From: UA16 sp042095135
GTDB taxonomy: Bacteria > Bacteroidota > Bacteroidia > Flavobacteriales_D > Sanyastnellaceae
Reading direction: 5' to 3'
NCBI GenBank assembly: GCA_042095135.1
Contig: JBELBV010000028.1
Coordinates: 1-33,368 of the forward strand
Length of the DNA stretch: 33,368 nt
Shown here: positions 1 to 7,255 of the stretch, one piece after another
Layout of the letters: each line of letters opens with the position of its first letter
Numbering within the stretch: the first letter of the stretch is position 1
Program-made: the position numbers and the translations under genes
Notes under the pieces: generated by a model
Told to the model about the DNA's origin: nothing
The model's input: the letters and a program-made list of their open reading frames with translations, nothing else
The model's database searches: none

Positions 1-2105
1 GAGCGGATTATGTGGATTTCGCGCCTGACCGCGTCGCCATGCAGGATGCGACGGCACAGATGGCGCTGTTGCAGTTCATGCAGGCCGGAAAGAAAGCGGC
101 CGCTGTGCCATCAACGGTGCATTGCGACCACTTGATTCAAGCCAAGGTGCAGGCCGATTCGGATTTGCAAGAGGCGATCAATAAGAACAACGAGGTCTAC
201 AATTTCCTCGAGTCGGTTTCAAACAAATACGGCATCGGATTCTGGAAGCCCGGTGCGGGCATCATTCACCAGGTGGTCCTCGAGAACTATGCGTTCCCGG
301 GTGGCATGATGATCGGTACGGATTCCCACACGGTGAATGCCGGTGGATTGGGCATGGTGGCCGTGGGAGTGGGCGGTGCCGACGCTGTGGATGTGATGGC
401 CGGTATGCCGTGGGAGTTGAAATTCCCCAAGCTCATCGGCATCAAGCTGACTGGATGCTTGTCCGGTTGGGCATCTGCGAAAGACGTGATTCTGAAGGTA
501 GCCGGAGTACTCACTGTAAAAGGAGGCACCGGATGCATCGTGGAATACTTCGGCGACGGCGCTGAATCGTTGAGCTGCACCGGTAAAGGCACCATCTGCA
601 ACATGGGCGCCGAGATTGGGGCAACCACCTCCACATTCGGATACGATGCGAGCATGAAGCGCTACCTCGAAGCGACCGGACGGGCTGACGTTGCAGCGTT
701 GGCCGATGGCATCAAGGAGCACTTGACCGGCGACGCCGATGTGTACGCCAATCCTGAGCAGTACTTCGACCAAGTGATCGAGATCAACCTCAGTGAATTG
801 GAGCCGCACCTGAACGGACCATTCACGCCGGATTTGGCTACGCCTATCAGCGAGATGAAGGCTGCGGCCGAGGCCAATGGCTGGCCAACGGAATTGGAAT
901 ATGGTCTCATCGGTTCGTGCACCAACTCGAGCTACGAAGACATCAGCCGCTCGGCGAGCATTGCCAAGCAGGCGATCGAGAAAGGCATCAAGGCGAAAGC
1001 GACATTGACCATTACGCCCGGCTCCGAGCAGGTACGCTACACCATCGACCGTGATGGTTTCATTTCCATCTTCGAAGAGATGGGTGGCAGCGTATTCGCC
1101 AATGCATGCGGACCGTGCATCGGTCAGTGGGCGCGTTCAGGCGCAGAGAAGAAGGAAAAGAACTCCATCGTTCACTCCTTCAACCGCAACTTCGCGAAGC
1201 GAGCAGACGGCAACCCGAACACTCACGCTTTCGTGGGCTCACCTGAATTGGTGACGGCACTCGCAATTGCTGGAGATTTGACGTTCAATCCGATGAAGGA
1301 TAGCCTCAAATTGTCCGACGGCAGTGAAATCATGCTCGAGGAGCCTACGGGCGACGAATTGCCAACTTCGGGTTTCGCCGTCGAGGATGCGGGTTACCTC
1401 GCCCCAGCGGAGGACGGAAGCGGTGTGGAAGTGGTGGTCAACGAAGGATCCGAGCGCTTGCAGCTCTTGACGCCATTCGCCGAGTGGAATGGTGAGAACA
1501 TCCGCGACGTGCGCTTGCTCATCAAAGCCGCAGGCAAGTGCACCACTGACCACATCAGCATGGCCGGTCCTTGGTTGCGGTATCGCGGTCACCTGGACAA
1601 CATCTCGAACAACACCCTCACCGGTGCGGTGAACGCCTTCAACAACGAAACCAACTCGGTCAAGAACCAATTGACGGGCGAGTACGGAGAAGTGCCTGCC
1701 GTTCAGCGCGAATACAAAGCAGCGGGTGTCCCCACGGTCGTTGTGGGTGACTCCAACTACGGAGAAGGCAGCTCACGTGAGCACGCAGCCATGCAGCCTC
1801 GTTTCCTCGGTGTAACGGCGGTACTGGTGAAGTCGTTTGCGCGCATCCACGAGACCAACCTGAAGAAGCAGGGCATGCTCGGGTTGACGTTTGCGAACGA
1901 AGCGGACTACGATTTGATTCAAGAGGATGACCGATTCCACTTCGTGGATTTGGATGCTTTTGCACCTGGCAAGCCACTCACGATTGCAGTGGAGCACGCC
2001 GACGGCAGCAAGGACACCATCTTGGCGAACCACACCTACAACGCCTCGCAGATTGATTGGTTCCGCGCGGGCTCTGCATTGAACTTGATCAAGCAGGAGC
2101 AGTAA
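1..2105 (+). CDS. acn: Aconitate hydratase (aconitase), 5' end cut off by window
   Basis: Catalyses citrate/isocitrate interconversion in the TCA cycle through a [4Fe-4S] cluster. The reading frame is open from base 3, so the gene begins upstream of the window; about 50-60 N-terminal residues are missing relative to the roughly 750-residue mitochondrial-type family. The visible start contains the family motif PDRVAMQDATAQ. Counting from the GTG codon at 12, the three cluster ligands are C303 (in GSCTNSS) and C366 and C369 (in ACGPC). The C-terminal swivel domain carries the conserved GDSNYGEGSSREHA. It ends at TAA 2103-2105. A metallophosphoesterase gene follows 9 bp later on the same strand and may be co-transcribed. 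The GTG at 12 is not the real start. Family assignment is very secure. Confidence 0.97.
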   Translation, partial: ADYVDFAPDRVAMQDATAQMALLQFMQAGKKAAAVPSTVHCDHLIQAKVQADSDLQEAINKNNEVYNFLESVSNKYGIGFWKPGAGIIHQVVLENYAFPGGMMIGTDSHTVNAGGLGMVAVGVGGADAVDVMAGMPWELKFPKLIGIKLTGCLSGWASAKDVILKVAGVLTVKGGTGCIVEYFGDGAESLSCTGKGTICNMGAEIGATTSTFGYDASMKRYLEATGRADVAALADGIKEHLTGDADVYANPEQYFDQVIEINLSELEPHLNGPFTPDLATPISEMKAAAEANGWPTELEYGLIGSCTNSSYEDISRSASIAKQAIEKGIKAKATLTITPGSEQVRYTIDRDGFISIFEEMGGSVFANACGPCIGQWARSGAEKKEKNSIVHSFNRNFAKRADGNPNTHAFVGSPELVTALAIAGDLTFNPMKDSLKLSDGSEIMLEEPTGDELPTSGFAVEDAGYLAPAEDGSGVEVVVNEGSERLQLLTPFAEWNGENIRDVRLLIKAAGKCTTDHISMAGPWLRYRGHLDNISNNTLTGAVNAFNNETNSVKNQLTGEYGEVPAVQREYKAAGVPTVVVGDSNYGEGSSREHAAMQPRFLGVTAVLVKSFARIHETNLKKQGMLGLTFANEADYDLIQEDDRFHFVDLDAFAPGKPLTIAVEHADGSKDTILANHTYNASQIDWFRAGSALNLIKQEQ

Positions 2106-2114
2106 TTGGATCCG

Positions 2115-2774
2115 ATGATCGAATCCGGTTGGGAGTTCCTCCCGGATCGGGCCATTATGTGGCCTTCGGAATCGACCTTGATTGTATCGGACCTTCATTT
2201 GGGCAAGGCGGCCCACTTTCGTCGCCATGGCATTGCGGTGCCCAATGCGGTCAATGCCAACACTCTGGAGCGCCTCTCAGCACTCGTCACGAGCCACCGG
2301 CCACGGCGGCTTTTGGTGCTGGGCGACTTGTTCCATAGCGAAGAAAACAGTGAGTGGTTGGAGTTCCAAGCGTGGTTGGCTGCATTGAATACCGAGCCGT
2401 GGTTTGATGAATTTCGACTCGTGGAAGGCAACCATGACATTTTGCACCCATCGGCTTTTGAAGGGATGCGATTGGCGCGCAGTGCGCAATGGTCACACAG
2501 GGCGTGGGTTTTCGCTCACGACCCTGCCGATCTGGTGAATCTGCCCGACGGCACGAATGGAGTCGCGGGCCACCTGCACCCTGCCTTGAGCTTGGTCGGA
2601 AAGGGGCGTCAGAGCCTCAAATTGCCCTGCTGGTGGTACAGCGCGGAGCGCCGTACGCTCGTGGTTCCGACATTCGGCACGTTCACGGGGTCGGTTTCGG
2701 TGAAACCAAAACCTGGAGATACGTGCTGGGTAACCACCGGCGATGCGGTGGTGTCGGTCCCGGTAAAGCGCTAA
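2115..2774 (+). CDS. pdeM: PdeM-like (ligase-associated) metallophosphoesterase
   Basis: Predicted cytoplasmic, metal-dependent phosphoesterase of 219 residues, related to the SbcD-like nucleases annotated as ligase-associated DNA damage response endonuclease PdeM. Calcineurin-type metal-binding motifs appear in order: SDLHLGKA with D26 and H28, a GD motif in VLGDLFHS, GNHD, and a C-terminal GHLHP. I chose ATG 2115; a TTG at 2106 would add three residues directly after the aconitase stop. In many bacteria this family sits with an ATP-dependent DNA ligase, an Lhr-type helicase and a second nuclease, but none of these is in the window. Its role in repair is inferred from the family only. The stop lies 3 bp from the stop of a convergent gene. 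Confidence 0.88.
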   Translation: MIESGWEFLPDRAIMWPSESTLIVSDLHLGKAAHFRRHGIAVPNAVNANTLERLSALVTSHRPRRLLVLGDLFHSEENSEWLEFQAWLAALNTEPWFDEFRLVEGNHDILHPSAFEGMRLARSAQWSHRAWVFAHDPADLVNLPDGTNGVAGHLHPALSLVGKGRQSLKLPCWWYSAERRTLVVPTFGTFTGSVSVKPKPGDTCWVTTGDAVVSVPVKR

Positions 2775-2777
2775 TCG

Positions 2778-3314
2778 TTAGTCGATGATGCCGGTAAACG
2801 TTCCGGTGAAGGCGATGGGCAATCCAACGAGGATGCTGTCCACGGATTCGCGTACTGTCAGGTTGAATTCCACGGTTTCTTCTCCACCGCTGTAGGCCGG
2901 GTTGATGACAATCGAACCGTCGGTGGCTTTGTAGTCCCGGATGGGAAAGAGGTCGTCGCCGTGGTTGATGACTTGGACCAGGTGCTGAACGTCGTCTTGC
3001 TGGACGTAGTAGACTACGTCGTCCAATACGGGGAACGAGAAGTGGAACGTCAAATCATGGGCAGGCACGTGCGCATCCACCTCATCTGGTGTGCGGAGGT
3101 CGGCCACAATGTGGTAGCTTCTCGACAGCGGCTCCAAGCTGTCTGGGACCACGGCTTCTGCCATCTTCAGGGTGTACAAGCTGTCGCCAAACGTTACCGA
3201 CCCGCACTCGCAAGAGTAGACAGGGTTGATGAATTCAGGGGCCTTGTAGCAACCGGCCAAAGCGCCTACAAGGGCGACAACGAGCAGGCTTAATTGAATG
3301 CGATTTGCGATCAT
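2778..3314 (-). CDS. Hypothetical lipoprotein, 178 aa
   Basis: I do not recognise the family. ATG at 3314 gives a clear lipoprotein signal: a short basic start, a hydrophobic stretch LSLLVVALVGA, and the lipobox LAGC with Cys22 as lipidation site. A TTG two codons upstream (3320) is a less likely start. The mature part is mostly beta-type sequence with a CEC cysteine pair about 12 residues after the lipobox, and no motif I can name. It is probably anchored in a membrane facing the periplasm or exterior. It has its own predicted promoter at 3334-3364, so it need not depend on namZ upstream. It is tail-to-tail with the phosphoesterase gene with no room for a terminator. Confidence 0.8.
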   Translation of the reverse strand: MIANRIQLSLLVVALVGALAGCYKAPEFINPVYSCECGSVTFGDSLYTLKMAEAVVPDSLEPLSRSYHIVADLRTPDEVDAHVPAHDLTFHFSFPVLDDVVYYVQQDDVQHLVQVINHGDDLFPIRDYKATDGSIVINPAYSGGEETVEFNLTVRESVDSILVGLPIAFTGTFTGIID

Positions 3315-3333
3315 GTTCAAATGGTTCGGAGGT

Positions 3334-3364
3334 GCAAGATACTGCGGAGGTGGAGTCTTTCAAA
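3334..3364 (-). promoter_or_regulatory. Predicted Bacteroidota promoter for the lipoprotein gene
   Basis: Reading leftward, TTTG (3364-3361) is followed by exactly 19 bp and then TATCTTGC (3341-3334), close to the Bacteroidota -33/-7 consensus TTTG and TAnnTTTG. The box ends 19 nt before ATG 3314. Position and spacing are right; the -7 box has mismatches at its last positions. Confidence 0.5.
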
Positions 3365-3373
3365 CTGAACCGC

Positions 3374-4654
3374 TCAGGGTGCCGAGCGTTGCACAGGGTA
3401 CAAGAGGTACGGTTGACGCAATGCATCAAACGCGCGCAACCCATTGAGCCAATGCTCAACAAACTCGCTCATTTCCAATTCGCCGCGGATCACCTGTTCG
3501 AGCGATTCGTCACCGCTGAGGCGTGCCAAGGAACTCGACGAGGTGACGAAGGCCTCCTCAGGAACCGCGATTTGCCACATCCGCGCATAATCCGGAATGG
3601 CATTCCATGAAAAACTGCTCGGCGCTTGCATCCAAGCCTCGCCCAGTCCATCTAGGTTTTGACCAAAGCAGACAGTGCCTTCGTGCTTGGGATGCGGCGC
3701 CGCACCGGGCACCGGCTGGGGTGTGAACGCAAACGAACCCAAAGTGCCATGCGGCATACCGATGCACTCAAACGGGGTTGGGGTGCCGCGCCCGACGCTC
3801 ACCACCGTGGGTTCAAATGGACACAACGACGGGTACAGTGCGATGGACTCGGGCGACGGTAGATTTGGCGACGGCGCGATGTACGGGTACCAGGCATCAC
3901 TGTGCGCATAGCCCTCACATGGAATTACGATGAGGTCGCATTGGATGCCGCCTGCGAGCCAGCCTTCGCCGTTGAACAACCGGGCCATTTCCCCTAGGGT
4001 CATGCCGTGCAGCACGGGCACCGGCACTTGCCCCACGAAGGACTTCCATTTTTCGGATCGCACGGGCCCGGCGATTTGATGACCGTGCGGGTTTGGCCGG
4101 TCGAGGACGACGACAACCTGACCGTTTTCGGCTGCAGCCTCCATGACGAGAAAGAGCGAGCTGAGGTAGGTGTAAAACCGTGCGCCAACATCCTGGATGT
4201 CGAAGATGATCATGCGAACATCTTGTAGGCTTTCAGCTGTGGGTTTGCGGTGCTTGCCGTGCAAGCTCAAGATGGGTAGGCCGGTTGCGGGGTCTACGCT
4301 GTCGTCGATGTTGGCGCCGTTGTGGGCTTCCCCTCGAAATCCGTGCTCCGGCGCAAAGACCTTCCGCACGTCAACGCCCAAGGCGAGTAAGGTGTCAACG
4401 AGGTGCACCGATTCGCCGTTGCGCCCGTCGCCAATGACGGAGGTTTGGTTGGCGACCACCGCCACCCGCGCTCGGCTGCACGCTTCATACAAATCCTTGA
4501 TGTTTTCGTTCCCCAGCCGCACAGGACGCGGCGGAATCGTGCGTTCGACCACGTGGAGCACACCGTTGAGCGAGTCCATCACCAAGCTGTCTCGGGAAGC
4601 TTCGGCAGAGCAGGCTATGACCAAGGCCATGGATATTGTGAGGAATTTCTTCAC
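3374..4654 (-). CDS. namZ: Exo-beta-N-acetylmuramidase NamZ-like protein (DUF1343, GH171)
   Basis: Predicted to remove N-acetylmuramic acid from the non-reducing end of peptidoglycan fragments, as known for the NamZ family, acting outside the cytoplasmic membrane. Family motifs: APEHGFRGE (about 101-109, with the invariant Glu103 region), IFDIQDVGARFYTYLS, LDRPNPHG and PSPNLPSPES. I start it at GTG 4654, giving 426 residues, because VKKFLTISMALVIACSAEA makes a proper signal peptide; a later ATG at 4630 would destroy it. VIAC ending at Cys15 fits a lipobox, so it may be lipid-anchored. The frame is open far upstream (to 5419), but that lies over the divergent permease gene and is not coding. 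It is divergent from a Lol-type permease, 39 bp away. Confidence 0.92.
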   Translation of the reverse strand: MKKFLTISMALVIACSAEASRDSLVMDSLNGVLHVVERTIPPRPVRLGNENIKDLYEACSRARVAVVANQTSVIGDGRNGESVHLVDTLLALGVDVRKVFAPEHGFRGEAHNGANIDDSVDPATGLPILSLHGKHRKPTAESLQDVRMIIFDIQDVGARFYTYLSSLFLVMEAAAENGQVVVVLDRPNPHGHQIAGPVRSEKWKSFVGQVPVPVLHGMTLGEMARLFNGEGWLAGGIQCDLIVIPCEGYAHSDAWYPYIAPSPNLPSPESIALYPSLCPFEPTVVSVGRGTPTPFECIGMPHGTLGSFAFTPQPVPGAAPHPKHEGTVCFGQNLDGLGEAWMQAPSSFSWNAIPDYARMWQIAVPEEAFVTSSSSLARLSGDESLEQVIRGELEMSEFVEHWLNGLRAFDALRQPYLLYPVQRSAP

Positions 4655-4658
4655 AGGA

Positions 4659-4666
4659 CGAATGTA
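4659..4666 (-). promoter_or_regulatory. Predicted -7 box of namZ, 4 nt before its GTG
   Basis: Reading leftward the box is TACATTCG, one base from TAnnTTTG, followed by TCCT and the GTG start at 4654. With the -7 element this close, transcription would begin at or next to the start codon (leaderless). No good -33 TTTG at 19-20 bp was seen; a TTG lies 14 bp upstream. Confidence 0.45.
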
Positions 4667-4672
4667 CCAACG

Positions 4673-4680
4673 TAATTTGG
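4673..4680 (+). promoter_or_regulatory. Weak -7-like box before the Lol-type permease
   Basis: TAATTTGG lies 13 nt before ATG 4694 in the 39-bp divergent gap. It only loosely resembles TAnnTTTG, because the spacing inside the box is one base short. It is listed because it is the best rightward candidate in this gap. Confidence 0.25.
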
Positions 4681-4693
4681 CAACGCGTACACG

Positions 4694-6187
4694 ATGCCTA
4701 ACTCGACTTCCCTTTCCCGAAAAATTGCCAAACGCCTCAGCGCCAACTCGTCCGCGGCCTCTTGGTCCCGACCGGTGGTGCGCATTGCGACCGTCGGGGT
4801 GGCCATTGGCCTGGCCTTGATTGTAGTGGCGACGTCCATTGTGCACGGGTTTCAGCAAGAGGTGAAGGAATTGGTGGTGGGATTCGGTTCGGACATTCAG
4901 GTGCTGAATGCCGACTACGACGATCAAAAAATCATTCGCCAGCCAGCCACCGAGGCAGCACTGTCCGATATCGAAGGCGTACAAGCCGTTCATCCTTTTT
5001 ACACCCTGCCCGGCATCCTTGAATCGCAAAGTGGCGTGAAAGGGGTCGTGGCCAAAGGGCTGAACGAGGAGACGACACAGGCCTTCCTGGAAGGGTTCAT
5101 GGTCGATGGCAATTTGGACATCGGAGAGGACGGTGCAGTGCTTTCGGTGCACCAGGCCCAGCGGTTGGAGCTCGCGGTGGGCGACCGTTTTACGGTGTAC
5201 TTGATTGGGGGGCCGAATGGCGTGCGTCCACGGAACTTTAGATTGAAAGGAACCTACCGAACGGGGCTGCTGGAGTACGACCAAGAATTCATGTTCCTCC
5301 CTGCAGCCTGGGTGCAAGAAGCGGCCGGTTGGGGATTGGAGATGCAGGTGCTGGTGGACGGGCAAGCTGTGGAATTGCGTTCCTTCGGTTCGCGCACCGT
5401 TCCGGTGTATCAGTGGCACCGGCGCAACGGGTCAGGTATATGGGAGCCCACACGGGACGTGGTCGGAGCAACTGTGTCGCTGGTTCCTGAAGCCGATGCG
5501 GAATTCATGGTCACGGCTGTGGGACGGGACGCCAACGAACGCATCATCCCGGATTCCATTCGGTTATACGCGACGGATGGCGCGTGGGAATGGGAGCGAT
5601 TGGGCGGAAGTTGGCAGGCGGCTTCGAGCGGACTGGAGGTGTACGTCGAGCCCGGGGCGGAATTGTGGGAGGTAGAGGCTCGAGTTTACGAGGCCCTTCC
5701 CATTGGCTGGCGAACCGAAACCGTGCTTCAACAGGCCCCCGAGATGTTCACGTGGCTGGGCATGTTGGACCTGAATGTCGAAATCATCATCGGTCTGATG
5801 GTCCTGATTTCTGTCATCAATATGACCTCTGCGCTGCTGATCCTCATCCTGGAACGCCGCCCCATGGTGGGCATGCTGAAAGCCTTGGGCATGCCGGATG
5901 CTCAAGTCATGAGGGTGTTCTTTTGGCAGGCGGTGCGCATCATCGGCCGCGGCTTTGTATGGGGAAATGCAGTAGGCCTTGGACTGGTCGCGTTGCAATC
6001 CTCCACCGGTTGGGTGACCCTGAAACCGGAAGCGTATTATTTGGATGTGGTGCCAGTGCGGGTGGATGCGCTGTACCTGGTCGGCGTGGAGCTGCTGGCG
6101 TTCGGGGCGTGTGCGTTGATGATGGGGTTACCAAGTTTGGTTTCGGTGCGCATTCGACCAGCGGAGGCCCTGCGAATCAACCGTTGA
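4694..6187 (+). CDS. LolE/FtsX-type ABC transporter permease with central insertion
   Basis: Inner-membrane permease of the MacB/LolCE class, which works with an ATPase to extract lipoproteins or drive envelope machinery. The topology fits the class: one TM near residues 30-50, a large periplasmic domain, and three C-terminal TMs (about 362-386, 408-435, 455-485) containing the FtsX core LISVINMTSALLILILERR and the following cytoplasmic coupling segment MVGMLKALGM. At 497 residues it is about 90-100 longer than usual LolC/E. The extra sequence lies at about 213-312, between EYDQEFMFLPAAW and GLEVYV in the periplasmic domain. No cognate ATPase is adjacent. It is divergent from namZ. LolE is the nearest label, but the true substrate is unknown. 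Confidence 0.85.
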   Translation: MPNSTSLSRKIAKRLSANSSAASWSRPVVRIATVGVAIGLALIVVATSIVHGFQQEVKELVVGFGSDIQVLNADYDDQKIIRQPATEAALSDIEGVQAVHPFYTLPGILESQSGVKGVVAKGLNEETTQAFLEGFMVDGNLDIGEDGAVLSVHQAQRLELAVGDRFTVYLIGGPNGVRPRNFRLKGTYRTGLLEYDQEFMFLPAAWVQEAAGWGLEMQVLVDGQAVELRSFGSRTVPVYQWHRRNGSGIWEPTRDVVGATVSLVPEADAEFMVTAVGRDANERIIPDSIRLYATDGAWEWERLGGSWQAASSGLEVYVEPGAELWEVEARVYEALPIGWRTETVLQQAPEMFTWLGMLDLNVEIIIGLMVLISVINMTSALLILILERRPMVGMLKALGMPDAQVMRVFFWQAVRIIGRGFVWGNAVGLGLVALQSSTGWVTLKPEAYYLDVVPVRVDALYLVGVELLAFGACALMMGLPSLVSVRIRPAEALRINR

Positions 6188-6251
6188 TTTCGCCGTGAAA
6201 AACAACCCGCGAATTGTCAAGAATTTTCAATTCAACCTCGGTTCATCGCCC

Positions 6252-6259
6252 TACCTTTG
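6252..6259 (+). promoter_or_regulatory. Consensus -7 box of the CBS-like gene
   Basis: TACCTTTG matches TAnnTTTG exactly and ends 6 nt before ATG 6266, predicting a leaderless or nearly leaderless transcript. It lies in the 78-bp gap after the permease stop. I found no clear TTTG at the expected -33 position. Confidence 0.6.
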
Positions 6260-6265
6260 ACCGCG

Positions 6266-7255
6266 ATGCAGGCTTCTCGTAACGTCCACCCCAACATCCT
6301 CTCCACCATTGGCAACACGCCAATGATCCAGTTGCAAAACGTCGTTGACGGATTCCCTTGTCCGGTCTACGCAAAAGTGGAGTATTTCAACCCGGGGCAC
6401 AGTGTCAAAGACCGCATGGCCTTGCGCATGGTCGAGGACGCCGAGAAGCAAGGGCTCCTCAAACCGGGCGGTACCGTCATCGAATGCACCAGTGGAAACA
6501 CTGGCATGGGTTTGGCGTTGGCTTGCGCGGTCAAAGGATACAAGCTCATCTGCACCATGAGCGATAAGCAGTCGAAGGAGAAAATCGACATCCTCAAAGC
6601 GATGGGTGCAGAAGTGCATGTTTGCCCGACCAACGTGGAAGCCGATCATCCGGACAGTTACTACAGCGTGGCCAAACGCTGCCAGGAAGCGGACCCGAAC
6701 AGCTTCTGGTGCAATCAGTACGACAACCTCTCCAACCAAGAAGCGCACTACGCTTCCACCGGTCCCGAGATTTGGGACCAGACAGAAGGCCGAATCACCC
6801 ATTTCGTTGTGGGCGTGGGCACAGGCGGTACCATCAGCGGTACGGGGCGCTACCTCAAGGATCAAAACTCCGACGTGCAGATTTGGGGCATCGACTCGTA
6901 CGGCAGCGTGTTGAAGAAGTACCACGAAACCGGCGAGTTCGACGAGAACGAGATCTATCCGTACATCACAGAGGGTGTGGGGGAGGACATTTTGCCGGCC
7001 AATGTCAAGTTCGACACCATCGACCATTTTGAAAAGGTGACCGACAAGGACGGAGCGTTAGCGGCACGTGAACTCGCTCGTAAAGAAGGCCTGTTCCTCG
7101 GATACAGCTGCGGAAGTACGTTCCAGGGCTTGCGCCAGTTGAAGGACCGGTTGAAGCCCACCGATCTTGTGGTGTGCTTGTTCCACGACCACGGTTCGCG
7201 TTACGTCGGTAAAGTCTACAACGACGAGTGGATGGCCAGCCACGGCTGGCTGTGA
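6266..7255 (+). CDS. PLP-dependent cysteine synthase / cystathionine beta-synthase-like enzyme
   Basis: Cytoplasmic fold-type II PLP enzyme of 329 residues that joins a serine-derived substrate with a sulfur nucleophile in cysteine or cystathionine synthesis. Seen: the PLP lysine K48 in GHSVKDR, the substrate-binding loop TSGNTGMG, and the phosphate-binding glycine loop GVGTGGTISGTG. Several segments (MGAEVHVCPTNVEADHPDSY, EGVGEDILP, FLGYSCGST) resemble cystathionine beta-synthase more than CysK/CysM, but there is no C-terminal CBS-domain pair. The exact reaction is therefore left open. ATG 6266 is preferred over TTG 6257, which overlaps the -7 box. The stop directly abuts the stop of the convergent rocD with no base between. 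Confidence 0.9.
   Translation: MQASRNVHPNILSTIGNTPMIQLQNVVDGFPCPVYAKVEYFNPGHSVKDRMALRMVEDAEKQGLLKPGGTVIECTSGNTGMGLALACAVKGYKLICTMSDKQSKEKIDILKAMGAEVHVCPTNVEADHPDSYYSVAKRCQEADPNSFWCNQYDNLSNQEAHYASTGPEIWDQTEGRITHFVVGVGTGGTISGTGRYLKDQNSDVQIWGIDSYGSVLKKYHETGEFDENEIYPYITEGVGEDILPANVKFDTIDHFEKVTDKDGALAARELARKEGLFLGYSCGSTFQGLRQLKDRLKPTDLVVCLFHDHGSRYVGKVYNDEWMASHGWL

Noticed and set aside
4655..5419. 255-codon upstream extension of the namZ frame
   Set aside because: It lies antisense to the Lol-type permease, gives low-complexity His/Gln/Arg-rich protein, and would bury the namZ signal peptide; GTG 4654 is the natural start.
6251..7027. 258-codon minus-strand frame opposite the CBS-like gene, and similar antisense frames at 219-809, 11344-12048 and 17764-18576
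   Set aside because: All lie on the antisense strand of well-supported enzymes and show no family motif, signal peptide or promoter.
7235..7250. Hairpin GCCAGC / GCTGGC at the end of the CBS-like gene as a terminator
   Set aside because: The stem is only 6 bp, inside the coding sequence, and is followed by TGTGATCAGCC and not a T-tract.
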